Source: Aurelia coerulea
Taxonomy: Eukaryota; Cnidaria; Scyphozoa; Semaeostomeae; Ulmaridae
Direction of reading: 5' to 3'
Assembly (NCBI GenBank): GCA_039566865.1
Contig: CM076961.1
Span: forward strand, 193,501 to 257,500
DNA: 64,000 bases
Below are positions 48,601-61,682 of this stretch, piece after piece. A program made the position numbers and the translations under genes. A model generated the notes under the pieces. That model was not told the DNA's origin, did no database searches, and saw nothing but the letters and a program-made list of their open reading frames with translations. The stretch's first letter is position 1. The number at the start of each line of letters is the position of its first letter.

Positions 48601-50205
48601 CAGAAAGGATGAAAAACATCCTCAAATTAGTCTGATTTCAAAGCAACAGGAGTTGGAAAAGCAAAGCTACACTGTCAATAGGCTACATGCTCACAGGCTA
48701 CAGACAAAAATGTGAGCAAATAAAACAACCTGAAATGGAAATAATTTTACAATGAGGAGTTAGCGGGTGGGCCAAAAATTCAACTCTTTGAAAATTCGTT
48801 TTGCAGAGAATACTTAAGGTATTGGAATCAATGAAATTTTTTGAATCAACAAAATTTTTATCAAAGCAATAGCTTAGTAGAAATGATTCTCCACCAAAGA
48901 TCTTTACTGTTTCAACGTTCGTATTGAGGTTTGGTTCATCAAATATACTCACTGAAATGGTTGCAAGAGTAAGGCAAAAGAAGGCTGATAGGAACACCTT
49001 TTCCACCAAGATGCATTGTGTTCCCATTAAGAATCTTCTATTATTCTATAGGAATTTGATCAAAGAATGCATCAAGTTCCTTGTTGCCATATACTCACTG
49101 AAATGGTTGCAAGAGTAAGGCAAAAGAAAGGCTGATAGGAACATCGCCCCCCTGGTGTTTTTTTGTCACCAATGAAAGATGCATTGTGTTCCCATTAAGA
49201 ATCTTCTATTATTCTATAGGAATTTGATCAAAGAATGCAATTGGCAAAAAGTTCCTTGTTGCCATCTTTATGCTCATTGTCTATTTAAAAATACAGCAGA
49301 AAAGCAATGCAAATTTTCACTCTGGATAAAAGATTCTACAGTATATGCAACCTCGTAAAGTATATCTGTGCATACAGTAACAAGCTTTGAAGATCTTTTT
49401 AAAATTTACATCTGAAACAAATAATTTTCCTGTGAAATCTAGGCCTGCTTTGATCTTTTTAAAATTTACATCTATAATTTTCCTGTGAAATCTATGTATG
49501 TATGTATGTAATTATTTAGCCTGGATAACACTGTACAATCAAAAAGATTGGTATTGTTTATAAAACAAGATAGTTTACTTCAAAGGCATATCACTTCAAA
49601 ATACTTACATAATATTTGTAAAGAGTATTCATTTCCATCAATATTTGTTCCATTTTCCATAGTCATACAAACATATTTGCCCTCATCTCTAAGAGCAGTC
49701 TTCAACAGGTTAAATGTAATGCTACTATTGCTGGCAGAAACTGCAGTAAAAGCAGTATTGTCAACTTTGAATGTTGAATTCTCCAATTTTGCCATGACAA
49801 CTTTGATTCCATTTTTGTAAAGATACACTGTGTTCTCCTGTGTTAATCGTTCACATTCAAAGCTGATGGGTGCAGGCACTAGTCCAATTAAGGTCTCATT
49901 TGTTGCAGCTAAAAAGAAAAATACACCACATAACTGGAAGAAGAAAACACCGTAAAAAAATTGAGGAAGGAACAGCAACTACTTGACAGATTTGTTAAAA
50001 CAAGGTTTCAAACTCAAAATTGAAGCAACTGTACCAAGAACGGAACAATAGGAAGTACAGTTCCTCCGCAACAGCCACAAAAATGGGTACACATTTTCTG
50101 GGACACCCTGAACATTAACAGCCAAAAGAAAATAGTCTCACCTGAAATGCAAGCAGTAAAACTTGCAATGAACAGCAGTGTGATGATTCCACAATCTACT
50201 TGCAT
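21069..50205 (-). CDS. Receptor-type protein tyrosine phosphatase with Ig and FN3 ectodomain, complete, 27 exons
   Basis: Exons (minus): 50205-50142, 49908-49609, 48594-48292, 47583-47041, 46262-45960, 45081-44539, 43592-43290, 41945-41833, 40103-39890, 39208-38888, 38154-38022, 37656-37559, 36343-36249, 35440-35350, 34408-34332, 33970-33934, 30762-30665, 30064-29760, 28469-28334, 27635-27486, 26824-26731, 26186-26110, 25116-24982, 24259-24122, 22932-22760, 22384-22246, 21266-21069. All phases close, giving 1,726 aa. It is a single-pass plasma-membrane phosphatase that should remove phosphate from tyrosines of cytoplasmic substrates under control of its adhesion-type ectodomain. Start chosen because the first exon is a typical signal peptide. 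Overall plan is that of R2-type receptors (LAR or PTPRK/M/T/U), but the vertebrate orthologue cannot be named from the sequence. Ligand and substrates are unknown. Confidence 0.93.
21410..21563. repeat. Dispersed repeat (AGCTGGCCCAGGC family), copy 2
   Basis: Contains GATAAAGAAACAATGGGTGTG and TTCATAGCGGCCACTCGATA, in the same order as at 18776 and 42485. It immediately precedes the TTAA element at 21567, and part of it recurs at 22176-22216. Confidence 0.65.
21567..22063. mobile_element. ~497-bp MITE with TTAA target duplication
   Basis: Flanked on both sides by TTAA (21563-21566, 22064-22067). Ends are inverted repeats: AGGGCCCTGTGCAACGT at the left and ACGTTGCACAGGCCCCT at the right. A duplicated copy of the flanking sequence at 22200-22230 preserves the empty site with a single TTAA. 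TTAA targets are characteristic of piggyBac-type transposases; no transposase is encoded here. It lies between phosphatase exons 26 and 27. Confidence 0.8.
22068..22172 (-). pseudogene. Partial duplicate of phosphatase exon 26 with its donor
   Basis: On the minus strand this repeats the 3' part of exon 26 (from AAATGGATGATTTTGAAG to the donor GTAATAGATTC) with one substitution, but lacks the active-site half and the acceptor. It arose with the tandem duplication that also copied the TTAA-element target site. As it has no acceptor of its own it should normally be spliced out. Confidence 0.85.
22445..22660. mobile_element. Truncated arm of the 8421-9540 element family
   Basis: TTTAGTAGGCTGTGGCATAA followed by GGCCGATATTCAAAACT matches the left terminal repeat at 8434-8487, and GGGTTTGTATGGGAACAAGA matches the internal repeat. 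The other end is missing. Lies in the intron between exons 25 and 26. Confidence 0.6.
23120..24030. mobile_element. Two abutting palindromic MULE-like MITEs
   Basis: Two ~450-510-bp copies of a family whose ends read AGCATAGGTTCCAAATC and whose halves are mutually inverted. Shared landmarks: TACCGTTGGA, AGAAATTTGATGACGT, CAAGCAAAAGTCTGT and GGTGTAAAATTC. They share or abut at the terminal repeat near 23505-23525. Better-preserved relatives with 9-bp target duplications are at 35609-36132 and 41255-41764. They fill the intron between exons 24 and 25. Confidence 0.8.
24349..24377. repeat. (TTA)n microsatellite
   Basis: About nine TTA trinucleotides. On the minus strand it forms the (TAA)n 3' end of the adjoining LINE fragment, which suggests that it is the retrotransposon tail. 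Confidence 0.8.
24378..24775 (-). mobile_element. LINE 3' fragment (end of reverse-transcriptase ORF and 3' region)
   Basis: An open frame at 24773-24519 encodes motifs common at the C-terminal end of non-LTR retrotransposon ORF2 in invertebrates: [20 protein letters not shown] and [19 protein letters not shown]. It is followed by a non-coding 3' region and (TAA)n. The same 3' region (ATCCCTTCAG, GATCTTCCAGGGAGTCGTGT) occurs at 40207-40835. It is 5'-truncated and inactive. Confidence 0.8.
25176..25589. mobile_element. Mariner-like MITE with TA target
   Basis: Bounded by TA dinucleotides (25174-25175, 25590-25591). The terminal inverted repeats are perfect over 26 bases, beginning CAGTAAAAACCCGCACATAA. 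The CAGT start and TA target are typical of Tc1/mariner. It has no coding capacity. Degenerate relatives are at 27660-28065, 28468-28598 and 52110-52190. Located between exons 22 and 23. Confidence 0.85.
26972..27286. mobile_element. 315-bp MITE with TTAA target duplication
   Basis: Flanked by TTAA (26968-26971, 27287-27290). The terminal repeats are AGGGGCTCAGTCGTCAAAAT and its inverse and extend over about 28 bases including TGTAAACAAA. Relatives: 29128-29453, 53521-53812 and a fragment at 5703. piggyBac-like target choice, non-autonomous. Located between exons 20 and 21. Confidence 0.85.
27340..27435. mobile_element. Right arm of the 8421-9540 element family
   Basis: TTAGTTTTGACTATCAGCTG ... 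CAGCTCACCAAACACTTAAC matches, in inverse, the terminal repeat at 8434-8487. It ends beside phosphatase exon 20. The segment at 26880-26945 (CATGGACC ... CCCATACAAAC) carries the family's internal repeat, so the TTAA element probably inserted into an older copy. Confidence 0.55.
28334..37656 (-). CDS. Phosphatase exons 12-19: juxtamembrane and catalytic domain D1
   Basis: Residues ~1047-1359. Visible PTP motifs in order: [20 protein letters not shown] (substrate-recognition KNRY region), [35 protein letters not shown], the general-acid loop [12 protein letters not shown] (D1281), the P-loop [12 protein letters not shown] (C1313 nucleophile, R1319) and TQRNFLVQ (Q-loop). All residues needed for catalysis are present, so D1 should be the active phosphatase domain. 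Exon 13 (36343-36249) is followed upstream by partial copies of itself; the intron between exons 16 and 17 holds the 2.3-kb minisatellite. Confidence 0.94.
28468..28598. mobile_element. Degenerate mariner-like MITE abutting exon 19
   Basis: CACTAAAACCCGCATAAAAG at 28468 matches the terminal repeat of the element at 25176; the other end, AGGTTCTTATATAATAGC ... TTAATGTA, is more worn. The terminal bases coincide with the 3' splice site of phosphatase exon 19. Confidence 0.65.
29128..29453. mobile_element. Second copy of the TTAA-type MITE
   Basis: AGGGGCTCAGTCGTCAAAC at the left and GACGGAGCCCCT at the right match the ends of 26972-27286, but the body is in the opposite orientation. Only the right flank keeps TTAA; both flanks carry a 19-base direct repeat (AAAGTCTGGATTTGAACCC), pointing to a later rearrangement. 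Located between exons 18 and 19. Confidence 0.75.
29587..29671. mobile_element. 85-bp hairpin element with 9-bp target duplication
   Basis: A nearly perfect foldback: TAGCCTGCGTGCAGACCTTA at the left end and its inverse at the right, closing on GAGAGCTTACTCTC. It is flanked by the exact direct repeat GAAAGGAGT (29578-29586 and 29672-29680). A sister of the same design is at 52995-53097. Confidence 0.88.
30903..31115. mobile_element. Foldback MITE (CTGTTCATATGGAG family)
   Basis: The left arm (CTGTTCATATGGAGAAAGTT, then TCCCCGGCATTTTCC and CTCGCTCAGCCGAG) is repeated in inverse at the right end over about 70 bases with few differences. No target duplication was found. Located in the intron before exon 17. 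Confidence 0.8.
31201..33486. repeat. Two-state minisatellite (50-bp and 43-bp units)
   Basis: Close to 50 tandem units, all opening AGTTGAACTGTTTAGTT. Long units carry the 7 bases TGAACGT before CACTGCATTCTGCTTTCAT; short units lack them. Other variation is sparse (GATATG for GAACTG, CTGTC for CTTTC). It lies in the intron between phosphatase exons 16 and 17. Confidence 0.97.
34562..34742 (-). mobile_element. tRNA-derived SINE, copy 2
   Basis: Same element as at 3146-3333, minus orientation, with tRNA-like head and the GCCAAGCGCTGGGATC body. Direct repeats CGTTTGAA (34558-34565 and 34746-34753) look like its target-site duplication. Inserted between phosphatase exons 14 and 15. Confidence 0.85.
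35609..36132. mobile_element. Palindromic MULE-like MITE, intact
   Basis: Starts AGCATAGGTTCCAAATC and ends with the inverse; the two halves are largely inverse copies. Flanking 9-mers ATAATGGGC (35600-35608) and ATAATGCGC (36133-36141) match at 8 of 9 positions. A 9-bp target duplication is the usual mark of the Mutator superfamily. Located between exons 13 and 14. Confidence 0.85.
36271..36835 (-). repeat. Tandem array of partial copies of phosphatase exon 13
   Basis: Six units of ~93 bp. On the minus strand each comprises the acceptor (TTTCAG), the first ~73 coding bases (AACGCAAACAGCCGGCC ...) and a short joint. Only the last unit (36343-36249) continues to a donor; the other five read into TAA after ADSD or HVDSD. 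The unit farthest upstream (near 36738-36830) is the most diverged. Confidence 0.92.
38022..38154 (-). CDS. Phosphatase exon 11: transmembrane segment
   Basis: After a short linker ending KKGKT the exon encodes a single hydrophobic helix, [20 protein letters not shown] and four further residues (about residues 1023-1046). The exon ends in phase 2, and the next begins with Lys-rich cytoplasmic sequence, giving the expected type I orientation. Confidence 0.93.
38888..41945 (-). CDS. Phosphatase exons 8-10: two membrane-proximal FN3 domains
   Basis: Residues ~787-1002. Exons 8 (41945-41833) and 9 (40103-39890) together make one FN3 domain, split by a phase 0 intron after SYR; it shows the WHTP core near the start and [14 protein letters not shown] before its end. 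Exon 10 (39208-38888) encodes a second FN3 domain ([18 protein letters not shown] ... TYLVTVHAS). The intron between exons 8 and 9 holds a 510-bp MULE-like element and LINE debris. Confidence 0.88.
40207..40835 (-). mobile_element. LINE 3' fragment with an internal foreign insert
   Basis: The frame at 40834-40589 carries [20 protein letters not shown] and [12 protein letters not shown], matching the LINE fragment at 24378-24775, and the 3' non-coding blocks are shared (GATCTTCCAGGGAGTCGTGT, ATCCCTTCAG). Between those blocks an unrelated segment (40304-40551) interrupts it. 5'-truncated, inactive. Confidence 0.78.
40304..40551. mobile_element. 248-bp T-poor, GC-rich insert with short inverted ends
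   Basis: Begins AGGACAAGTCCGG and ends CCGGACCTGTCCT, inverted repeats matching at 12 of 13 bases. I count 18 T in the 240 bases from 40311 to 40550, and C plus A dominate, against a T-rich AT background. It interrupts the LINE 3' region. Minus-strand open frames through it are low-complexity and resemble no protein. Class unknown. Confidence 0.7.
41255..41764. mobile_element. Palindromic MULE-like MITE with exact 9-bp target duplication
   Basis: The ends are perfect inverted repeats beginning AGCATAGGGCTCAAATCTTT. Flanked by TATCAACTG at 41246-41254 and 41765-41773, identical over 9 bp. The centre carries AGAAATTTGATGACGTCA as in the other copies. No transposase. Located between phosphatase exons 8 and 9. 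Confidence 0.9.
42211..42519 (-). mobile_element. LINE ORF2 C-terminal fragment
   Basis: The frame encodes [20 protein letters not shown], the Cys/His motif with 'E-D-x-x-H-x-L-x-x-C' that ends many non-LTR retrotransposon ORF2 proteins, followed by a hydrophobic tail. It starts without an upstream reverse transcriptase and overlaps the dispersed repeat at 42485. Located between exons 7 and 8. Confidence 0.75.
42485..42640. repeat. Dispersed repeat (AGCTGGCCCAGGC family), copy 3
   Basis: AAAGCTGGCCCAGGCCAAG ... TATTTATAGCGGCCATTCGA, with the block order of the copies at 18776 and 21410. Confidence 0.65.
43290..49908 (-). CDS. Phosphatase exons 2-7: Ig, Ig, Ig-FN3, Ig, Ig-FN3 and FN3 modules
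   Basis: Residues ~22-786. Exon 2 (49908-49609), exon 3 (48594-48292) and exon 5 (46262-45960) each encode one Ig-like domain with a first Cys (ISFECE or FDCALA) and the D-E-G-K-Y-x-C signature near the end. Exon 4 (47583-47041) and exon 6 (45081-44539), each exactly 543 bp, encode an Ig domain ([11 protein letters not shown] ... [17 protein letters not shown]) fused to a Cys-containing FN3-like domain. Exon 7 (43592-43290) is one FN3 domain. Every boundary is phase 1-1. Exon pairs 3-4 and 5-6 are tandem duplicates. These domains probably bind a ligand or a neighbouring cell; nothing in the sequence identifies it. Confidence 0.9.
43904..43985. repeat. 20-bp minisatellite
   Basis: Four tandem copies of AAATTGGAATGAGGAGCATG in the intron between exons 6 and 7. 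Confidence 0.92.
44539..48840. repeat. Tandem segmental duplication of two ectodomain exons
   Basis: Segment A (44539 to about 46500) and segment B (47041 to about 48840) each contain an Ig-FN3 exon, an intron and an Ig exon plus ~200 bp of flank. Corresponding exons have identical lengths (543 and 303 bp). The offset is 2,502 bp for the Ig-FN3 exons but 2,332 bp for the Ig exons, the difference being largely the 190-bp SINE in segment A. Introns also share the relic MITE beginning near 45183 and 47702. Confidence 0.95.
45419..45608 (+). mobile_element. tRNA-derived SINE, copy 3
   Basis: Head GGTGTTGTGGCGCAGTGG includes an exact A box (TGGCGCAGTGG), the B box reads GGCTCGATCCC, then the common body and a (CACCTT)n end. 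The paralogous intron at 47935-47945 lacks it, reading straight through CTCATACCATATTGC. Confidence 0.9.
48698..49027 (-). pseudogene. Spare signal-peptide and partial Ig reading frame in phosphatase intron 2
   Basis: A 109-codon frame starts [20 protein letters not shown], a credible signal peptide, and continues without an intron into [20 protein letters not shown], clearly related to the first strands of the Ig domains of exons 4 and 6 ([19 protein letters not shown]). The Ig domain is not completed. A GTGAGTAT donor-like site lies at the signal/Ig joint. The promoter-side sequence is duplicated at 49090-49250 with a shifted frame. It is either an alternative first exon or the relic of a third module; I favour relic. 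Confidence 0.6.
50142..50205 (-). CDS. Phosphatase exon 1: signal peptide
   Basis: Encodes M-Q-V-D-C-G followed by the hydrophobic run [15 protein letters not shown], a standard signal peptide, ending at a GTGAGA donor in phase 1. The exon directs the protein into the secretory pathway and its phase 1 end matches every ectodomain module boundary downstream, the usual arrangement for shufflable extracellular domains. Confidence 0.88.
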
Positions 50206-51460
50206 TTTGCCAAAGTTATATTCACTCCACTACATCTAATGATCTACTTTTGCTCGTGATAAACTGTTGATGGGTCAAACTGCAAAAAAGAGCAAAATGT
50301 ATCATGTGATTGTCACTGTATATATTGAAACATATTTGAGAATAAGCAGTAGATCTTGAAGTGAGCATTATTTTTCAATCATTGGTCTTTGAGGTATGAT
50401 ATTTGGCAAACATTGACATCAAGTAGCGCAACTGAATAAGTTAAATATTTTAAATTGACACATGGTCTGCACATCCTCAGGTAAGTTTACAAATAGAAGA
50501 AACAATATGATAAGAAAATGCAGTAAATTGCAAATACAATTCCAGTGCATTTCTCATGCCATAATTGTGGCCTGGGGTGAAACTTGTGAAAGTTTCTTCC
50601 CACAAAAGTTTTTTGCCTTAAAATATATGGTTTGTGCAAAAAGAGAGCATTAGGCTGAGTAGCAACTAATCAAGACACTCAAAGCTGCCAGTGGCTTGAT
50701 CAGGGCAAATTATGTGGCAGTGTACCAATTTTAGGGTTCCCAGGAACTTTTTGAGTAAACAGCTCTTACTTTAGCCTAGAGCACTTCTACCAATGCCATG
50801 TCAGCCAGTGCTAAAATACAATCAATGATCATTTCTTAAATGAATTTATTAACAGTACAATAGGAAACTATTTTGTAGCAGCATTGTTAAGTTCCTTAAG
50901 GGAATACTGTTGCACGATCTCTGTGGAGGCGTGCTTAGTAGGCAAATATAAAAAGCTCTTCAGGGCGTGGAGAATCACAGGTCAATAGCAAGTACTTTTA
51001 TGAAAGATAGGATCCCTCCCACCCATCCCCTCCCTGTTTTCAGAGATTCAGGTTACATGCATGAAATGAACGTACGAGCAACAGGAATAATGTGTTTTCC
51101 GTGTTAGCTATATTTGGCACACCTATACGCAATCTTGCTAGACTGACCTACTATATGTGTATTGTAGTTTAGTTAATAAATAAAGTTATTTTCGGTTGAA
51201 TGCAATGAATTAGAAAATAACAGTTGTTTTTATTGATTAGGATCATTTTGTAACAGTTTTCTATGAATTACATGGCATGGTGTATAGGAAGTAAAATAGT
51301 CTAAGGATATGAGGGTAAGAGCTTTTACGAATTCCCACATACTAATGATCAATTCACAAATTCAAATGCATGAACAACGAGTTTCACATTCACAGCTGAG
51401 CTTTAATTCACAAAATAATGACAAAAAAAATTACCAACTCCATTGTCACGGTCCAAAAAT

Positions 51461-51530
51461 GGTTCAATCCAGCTTATGGTTCAATCCAGCTTATGGTTCA
51501 ATCCAGCTTATGGTTCAATCCAGCTTATAA
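51461..51530. repeat. 17-bp minisatellite
   Basis: Four tandem copies of ATGGTTCAATCCAGCTT, with a stray AATCCAGCTTAT at 51740. Confidence 0.92.
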
Positions 51531-52994
51531 TATCAGACAGAATTTAGTATATCATCCATTATCCATTAGTTTTCTAATCATTCGTAGTGTGCAGTTAGTT
51601 GCATGTAGGTTAACATATAGTTTATGTTTTGGCGATGGGGTAGTCACTGGTATCGTCCCCATAGTGTTGTATAGTAATTAGATAAGTATTGTAGATTGCA
51701 AAACTTATTGTAAATATTTTATCTGAATGATTAAAAAAAATCCAGCTTATCAAAAAAGCGATTGGGGACCACTTGCATGTTGTCCTTTCCCATCTGTTTT
51801 CCCTGTGGACACAGGGTGTGGGTGTGTAAAGTCATGTCATTTTCACACATCAAAAGTGCAAAAGTTTAAACTGAATTCGCCTGATTTGAATATTACCCAA
51901 AGAGTACATTCCTTTTAAGTTTTTCCATTGCTGATAATCTCAATATTGTCAATATTTGCGCTCCAAAAGGCCTCAATTCTATTTGTAAATTGCACGACCC
52001 ACAATAACAGAAAGAACCTGCTGAGGTCGCGACGCAGATATATCTAAGCTAAACATGAGAACAAGTTTGGAAGACAGCCTGGGTTTTGTACAATAATCAA
52101 TACAATGGATTGGTTCTTATAAATGGTGTTTAATTTTGACGATTTCAGCCTGCAGGTTCTTAATCTACCTACATATTTTTACACTATTTTGACTTAGGCT
52201 AATAGAGAAGAAAGTGGTTTGTTGACTTGACACAGCTTCCGTGCGTCCAACATATAAATCAGAGGATCAGTCTGGCCTATCTACTCGATATACATACCCA
52301 GCCAGTTCTCTGCTCTTTCTTTCCCTCTACTCAAAGCAGTATATTCTCTTCATCTTCACTCTATCTTTTATCCGTACAACCTTCAATATATTTTGTTCCG
52401 ATTACTTTTTAATCCCTTTTGCTTTCTTGCTGTTTGTTCCTTCTTCTTCAACACAGCACTCCTTCAGAATGAATAAAATGCGCATGCTCGCCACAGGGGA
52501 ACAAGAAGGGAGGGAGAAGGCGCTCCCTGATGGGGGGGTGGAGCTCCAACTACACGCACAAATCTCAAACTGACAAAGTCACACGTAATTTTTCTAAGAT
52601 ACTGCTTGTAACAAACTAAACTTTAAGATCGCCAAAGATTCTCCAGTAACTATGGTGTAAATGTAAAAGAGACTAGTGTATTTCCATTTATTTTCACTTG
52701 TTACCTGTATGACAGTCTTAATTCTTACTTTCTTATAAACATATCAAGTAAGAGAAATCTGAAAGAAATGATGAGCGGAAATCAAATTTATTATTTCTGG
52801 GTACATGACTAATCATTCGATTCCACCGATAAAACATTTTCCCTTTCCATTTCCTTGTTGGTGGCTTTCTGACTCATCAAAGAGTCATGATTTCTATTCC
52901 ATGATTTGAGTCCTTTGTTTTTGAAGACTTCGAATGATTAAATTTTGATGGTTCCGTATTGAATTCCTTTGACGTAATCCAGTTTCGCTTTCCA

Positions 52995-53097
52995 TAGCCT
53001 GCGCGCGGTCTTTCTGTTATGGTTGTTGAAAAGTTAGCGAACGGAAAGTAGTCGCTCACTTTTCAACAACCACAACAGAAAGACTGCGCGCAGGCTA
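52995..53097. mobile_element. 103-bp hairpin element with 9-bp target duplication
   Basis: TAGCCTGCGCGCGGTCTTTC at the left and its near-inverse at the right enclose a short loop. Exact flanking direct repeats CGCTTTCCA lie at 52986-52994 and 53098-53106. Same end sequence and target length as 29587-29671. Confidence 0.9.
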
Positions 53098-53220
53098 CGC
53101 TTTCCAGTGCAGACGCAGAAATCAGGGCATTCTCTTCTGGCCAAAAAATATTTTCTGTCTCTCAAAATCGTCCCACATCATTGACTATGTCCGCATGAGA
53201 TTTCTAGAAACTGTTGCAAA

Positions 53221-53523
53221 ATGATTTCCCTTATCAACACTGCTCCATTACAATTTGAAAACGAATCAATCACGTGTCTTCTATATGCAGACGACATCAT
53301 CATTCTTTCCTCAACACACACAGGACTCCAAAATTGTCTTGATACATTGCATCAATATTGCAATAAGTGGAAACTTTCGATAAACAATTCTAAATCTAAA
53401 TGTATGACATTTTACAAAAATTGCTCAAAATATAAGCATAAATTCTCTATTGATAACACAGAACTCCAAAACGTTATCAATGCACGCGGTAGCGACAAAG
53501 CTAACAGAGCAAGGGTAAACTAA
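53221..53523 (+). mobile_element. LINE reverse-transcriptase fragment (YADD)
   Basis: The frame encodes ITCLLYADDIIILSSTHTGL, the catalytic reverse-transcriptase motif with both Asp residues, then LHQYCNKWKLSINNSKSKCM, the usual following helix and strand. Upstream palm motifs and the remainder of ORF2 are missing, so it is a dead fragment. Confidence 0.9.
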
Positions 53524-53812
53524 AAGAAACCGCGATTTTGCAGTTTTTTAGAATGCGATATTACACAGATTTTTGCATTTCTTTCACAATGAAAGTGTTA
53601 TGTTAAAGATAAATCTTTGTAGCTCACACATAAACACACCAAGCATTCATTTCTCTTACGATTGCTTGGATGTAAGTGGATTTTTCATGGCTATTTGTTG
53701 GTGGCGTGGGCGAAGCCACCAAACAAACTTTACGAAACAAAGAACGCGTGCCTAAAACATTGAAGTTTACATCTTTGTTTACAATCTCGAGACAGAGCCA
53801 TTTTAATGTCAG
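53521..53812. mobile_element. Worn copy of the TTAA-type MITE
   Basis: CGCGATTTTGCAGTTTTTTA ... GGCGAAGCCACCAAACAAAC ... GAGACAGAGCC match the body and right end of 26972-27286. The left terminus is eroded. It adjoins the LINE fragment. Confidence 0.65.
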
Positions 53813-53896
53813 GACCAGAAGAATAATCTAAAGTTTGGGAACAAAGATCAGCATTCGGGCCATATGATTCGGGCAAACGCCAACGAAAAAGGAGAC

Positions 53897-54010
53897 TTAC
53901 CCAAGTCTATTTCGTCAAATGTAATAAGCCTATCTGAAAGTATTCTACGAAACGTTTCACTTTTCGAGTTTCCTTTCAATTTCTTTTGACAAAATAGACT
54001 TGGGGCAAGT
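53897..54010. mobile_element. Inverted-repeat element (CTATTTCGTCAA family)
   Basis: AAGTCTATTTCGTCAAATG at the left is answered by TTGACAAAATAGACTTGGGG at the right. Related ends occur at 62165-62335. Confidence 0.6.
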
Positions 54011-54416
54011 CTAACGAAAAAGCAATATTTGAAAAGAAAGCAGCATGACAGAATGGGATCTTATCTTGGACTTTCGAAAGACCTGATTTTGAACACATAA
54101 GTCAAACAGAACTGGCTGATTGTTGTAAATGATTTGGCCTCAAACAACAGCAGTTCTATCCTGAGCGATAAAAATTTAACAATAATTAGAGGTGTATAAA
54201 TCAAGCATAATTCGGGAAAGGAAAGAAAATGAAAGAATATATTAACGATGGAAACTATGTAAGTGAATAAGCTTTTCATTTAAACATTCAGACAGGTATG
54301 GCTTTGAGTAAATCAACTAAAAGGAAGGTCTTATTTTTCATTCATACTATCTCATCCAACACTCTCTTCAAAACTCTTGAAAATCAATGTGTTCAAGTCT
54401 TGCGTGAAAATGTCAT

Positions 54417-60530
<6,114 letters not shown>

Positions 60531-60700
60531 GTTGATATCAGATCAAGGGACAAGCAAAGGGACGACCCAACTGCATCACGGTTATCCAGCCTCTTTCACA
60601 TTGATACAAATCAAAACGAGGTTAAGAATTTAGGCCTTTGCGAATTCGCAGCACATTTTCGAAAGACGTCTTAATTTTTGGAGTCAATAACAGAAGGAAT
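60531..60700. promoter_or_regulatory. Divergent promoter of ATP synthase gamma and TMA7
   Basis: Only 170 bases separate the two start codons on opposite strands, so both 5' untranslated regions and the promoters must fit here or overlap the genes. No TATA box is evident. A palindromic AGACGTCT, resembling a CRE half, lies at 60663-60670. Exact transcription starts cannot be read from the sequence. Confidence 0.75.
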
Positions 60701-61682
60701 ATGTCTGGTAGACAAGGTATTATTTTAGTTGTAGTAGACAAAGACAAAGCATTACTATATCATATTAGCATCAGGTCCACATCAGCATTGCTGCTCAACT
60801 TTTAAAAGCTTTAAAGGTCTTAGTTCCTGTTTTGATGGCCGCATCCTCCTGGCCGTTTTCGATCGTAAATTCATTTTATAGATAAATTCTGCTAATTGAA
60901 AGCAACTTAAGTTTTCATATGCAAGTCAAGACACGCAACCTTTTGTCCCTATCGAAATTGCTCAAATTCCCAAATTTACACAAACAAGAACACACAGTTC
61001 AGTTCAGCTTTAAAATTAGACTGGATACAAAAATCTCTAAAATAAATAACAAAAAATATCTCTAGAATAACATATTGCAGTCTGGTAAGTGGCTTAAATT
61101 CAATGGAATAATTGTCTGATTTTCTTCATATAGGTGGCAAAAAGAAGCCATTAAAGGCACCAAAGAAAGACAATAAAGAAATGGATGAGGTAACATCATA
61201 CTAACATAATTTGCGTGATATTTAACTATGATATGAAGTAGGCCTAATCTGATGATATATTGGAGCTGATGATGACAAACATATCAACTTGTTTCAATTT
61301 CCTACTGTTTCAATATTTTCTTCATGTGTTACAGGATGAAATAGCTTTCAAGCAGAAGCAAAAGGAAGAAAAGAAAAAATTGGATGAAATGAAACAAAAG
61401 GCTTCACAAAAAGGACCGCTGGGTAAGAGTTGAATTTCAGTTGTGTTTTAATTATGATTTTATCTTGATTAGAAGTTTTATGTGTTTAACAGTTGTGTAC
61501 TGTATGCTACTACTATGAAACTAACTATTTGATTACTTGATAGTATTTACATGTGTGCTTTGTAAGTAATGTAGTAACTTAAATGTGTACTGTAAAAGTT
61601 TAATGGAATACAACAAAGCCTAAAGTTGATTTTTCTTTTTCTTCTAGCTGGAACTGGAATAAAGAAATCAGGAAAGAAGTAA
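60701..61682 (+). CDS. TMA7: Translation machinery-associated protein 7, complete, 4 exons
   Basis: Exons (plus): 60701-60716, 61134-61189, 61335-61422, 61648-61682; phases close, giving 64 aa, the length of the human protein. The product begins MSGRQGGKKKPLKAPKK, continues IAFKQKQKEEKKKLDEMKQK and ends GPLAGTGIKKSGKK, almost colinear with the family. TMA7 is a small, very basic, helical protein that co-purifies with ribosomes; its molecular role is poorly defined. The first exon contributes only five codons, which is why no long open frame marks this gene. Confidence 0.97.

Larger units (their letters stand above)
50206..54416. other. Intergenic region between the phosphatase and ATP synthase gamma genes
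   Basis: The phosphatase promoter should lie just above 50205. The rest holds a 17-bp minisatellite, a mariner-type MITE relic (52110-52190), a hairpin element, a LINE reverse-transcriptase fragment, a TTAA-family MITE copy (53521-53812) and a CTATTTCGTCAA inverted-repeat element (53897-54010). No host exon was recognised. Confidence 0.55.

Noticed and set aside
51309..51681. Overlapping plus-strand frames containing repeated WFNPAYGSIQLM
   Set aside because: The peptide repeat only translates the 17-bp minisatellite; three copies restore frame by chance.
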